Source: Gp7-AA6 sp036001245 (GTDB lineage Bacteria; Acidobacteriota; Thermoanaerobaculia; UBA5066; Gp7-AA6). Taken from it: a DNA stretch of 25,963 bases. Shown here piece after piece: positions 25,011 through 25,963 of the stretch (the first letter of the stretch is position 1; every line of letters begins with the position of its first letter). The stretch is taken from the NCBI GenBank assembly GCA_036001245.1, contig DASYUL010000001.1, forward strand, positions 1 to 25,963, read 5' to 3'. A model generated the notes under the pieces. The model saw only the letters and a program-made list of their open reading frames with translations. It was not told where the DNA came from and made no database searches. Made by a program: the position numbers and the translations under genes.

Positions 25011-25963
25011 CTGACCCGTTGGCGCGCGCTCGCGCTCCTCTCGGCGGCGGAGCTCGCCGGGATGTCGTTGTGGTTCGGCGCGTCGGCGGCGGCGCCCGCC
25101 CTCGCCGCGCGGTGGGGAATCGCCGCGGCGGACGCCGGACGGCTGACGCTCGCCGTACAGCTCGGATTCGTCGCGGGGACGCTCTTGAGCGCGGTCGCGA
25201 ATCTCTCGGACGTGTTCCCGGCGCGTCGCGTGTTCGCCGTCTCCGCGCTCGCCGCGGCCCTCGCGAACGCCGCGTTCGCACTCGTCTCGTCGGGACCTTC
25301 CGCGGGAATCGCGCTGCGGTTCGCGACGGGGTTCTTTCTCGCCGGCGTCTATCCGCCGGGCATGAAGATGATGGCGTCCTGGTTCCGCGAGGGACGCGGT
25401 CTGGCGCTCGGAGTCCTGATCGGTGCTCTGACGCTCGGAAAGGCGTCGCCGTATCTCGTCAACGCGATCGGGAGCGCCGACTGGCGGATCAACCTCGTCG
25501 CGCTCTCGGTCTTTGCAGCGGTCGGCGGCGCAATCGCGCTCGCCGTCGGCGAGGGACCGTTCGCCGCGGGCATCGCTCCGTTCGACGCACGGCAGGTCGT
25601 CAACGTCTTCGCGAACCGCGGAGTGCGGCTGGCGTCGTTCGGGTACTTCGGGCACATGTGGGAGCTCTACGCGATGTGGACGTGGGTTCCCGTGATGATC
25701 CGCGCGAGCCTCGAGTCGACCGGCGAGCCGCGTGCGCTCGCCGAGGCCGCGTCGTTTCTGATCATCGGCGCGGGCGCCGTCGGCTGCGTCGCCGCGGGCT
25801 TCGCGGCGGACCGCTGGGGACGGACCGCGGTCGCGTCGGCGGCGATGGGCGTGTCGGGCGCGTGTTGCCTCGCCGTCGGGTTCTTCTTCGGCGGGAGCGC
25901 GGGGGCGCTGCTCGCGATCGCGGCGATCTGGGGAGCGACGGTCGTCGCCGACTCGGCCCAGTT
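25011..25963 (+). CDS. MFS transporter, partial at right edge
   Basis: At least 317 residues, with the 3' end outside the window. It shows repeated hydrophobic segments and MFS features: LAGMSLWFGASAAAPALAARWG (TM1), LTLAVQLGFVAGTLLSAVANLSD followed by ARR (TM2 and loop), FATGFFLAGVYPPGMKMMASWFREGRG (TM4 region and the loop between TM4 and TM5) and FGHMWELYAMWTWVPVMI. Substrate is not evident. The only in-frame standard start is ATG 25062, which would cut TM1. The homologous-looking N-terminus (LTRWRALALLSAAELAGM) begins at CTG 25011, directly against the inverted repeat. I report the longer extent; the start is uncertain, and the repeat may have displaced the original start codon. Confidence 0.8.
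   Translation, partial: MTRWRALALLSAAELAGMSLWFGASAAAPALAARWGIAAADAGRLTLAVQLGFVAGTLLSAVANLSDVFPARRVFAVSALAAALANAAFALVSSGPSAGIALRFATGFFLAGVYPPGMKMMASWFREGRGLALGVLIGALTLGKASPYLVNAIGSADWRINLVALSVFAAVGGAIALAVGEGPFAAGIAPFDARQVVNVFANRGVRLASFGYFGHMWELYAMWTWVPVMIRASLESTGEPRALAEAASFLIIGAGAVGCVAAGFAADRWGRTAVASAAMGVSGACCLAVGFFFGGSAGALLAIAAIWGATVVADSAQ

Noticed and set aside
24967..25014. 15-codon ORF in the spacer and right arm of the inverted repeat
   Set aside because: Too short, overlaps a repeat arm, and has no ribosome-binding site or family similarity.

Overview
This is a chromosomal replication-origin neighbourhood of a high-GC (about two-thirds G+C by eye) diderm bacterium. The order dnaN-recF-gyrB-gyrA on one strand, and rpmH-rnpA-yidD-yidC-jag-mnmE-mnmG-rsmG-parA-parB-bactofilin-atpF-atpF'-atpH-atpA-atpG-atpD on the other, resembles Acidobacteriota and the former Deltaproteobacteria. 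GyrB has the long Gram-negative TOPRIM insertion, YidC has the long periplasmic domain, and there are two b-type ATP synthase subunits. I lean to Acidobacteriota, but this is inference; no rRNA or taxonomic marker search was possible.

Layout. Genes diverge from the dnaA/rpmH gap (about 9518-9678). On the minus strand, running left, are dnaA, dnaN, recF, gyrB, gyrA and a partial transaldolase-family gene that continues past the left edge. On the plus strand, running right, are tightly packed blocks: rpmH-rnpA-yidD-yidC-jag (ribosome, RNase P, membrane insertion, RNA binding), mnmE-mnmG-rsmG (tRNA and rRNA modification), parS-parA-parB-bactofilin (chromosome segregation and scaffold), then a partial ATP synthase cluster, and an MFS transporter cut by the right edge. 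Many junctions are 4-bp ATGA or GTGA start/stop overlaps, which suggests translational coupling. DnaA-box-like 9-mers lie on both sides of dnaA.

The gene content is mostly conserved housekeeping. The unusual material is: (1) a transaldolase-fold protein whose Schiff-base lysine and other active-site residues are replaced; (2) a GyrA quinolone-site motif HPHNPDAVYD in place of HPHGDSAVYD; (3) a 48-bp tandem duplication inserted in frame in the MnmE GTPase domain, resembling (4) a dispersed GGGGACAGACC inverted-repeat family also found beside gyrA and atpD; (5) a heptamer-phased repeat family (GTTCCAA/CTTTGGA) found in intergenic DNA and translated in the GyrA tail; (6) a GTCATTCCGAG palindromic element between gyrB and gyrA; and (7) an ATP synthase cluster without a, c or epsilon genes, where a repeat element sits in the usual atpC position and the next gene has no ordinary upstream start codon. 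I saw no CRISPR array, phage, IS transposase, tRNA or rRNA, and no convincing wholly new multi-gene system. The longest stretches without a gene are under 300 bases.
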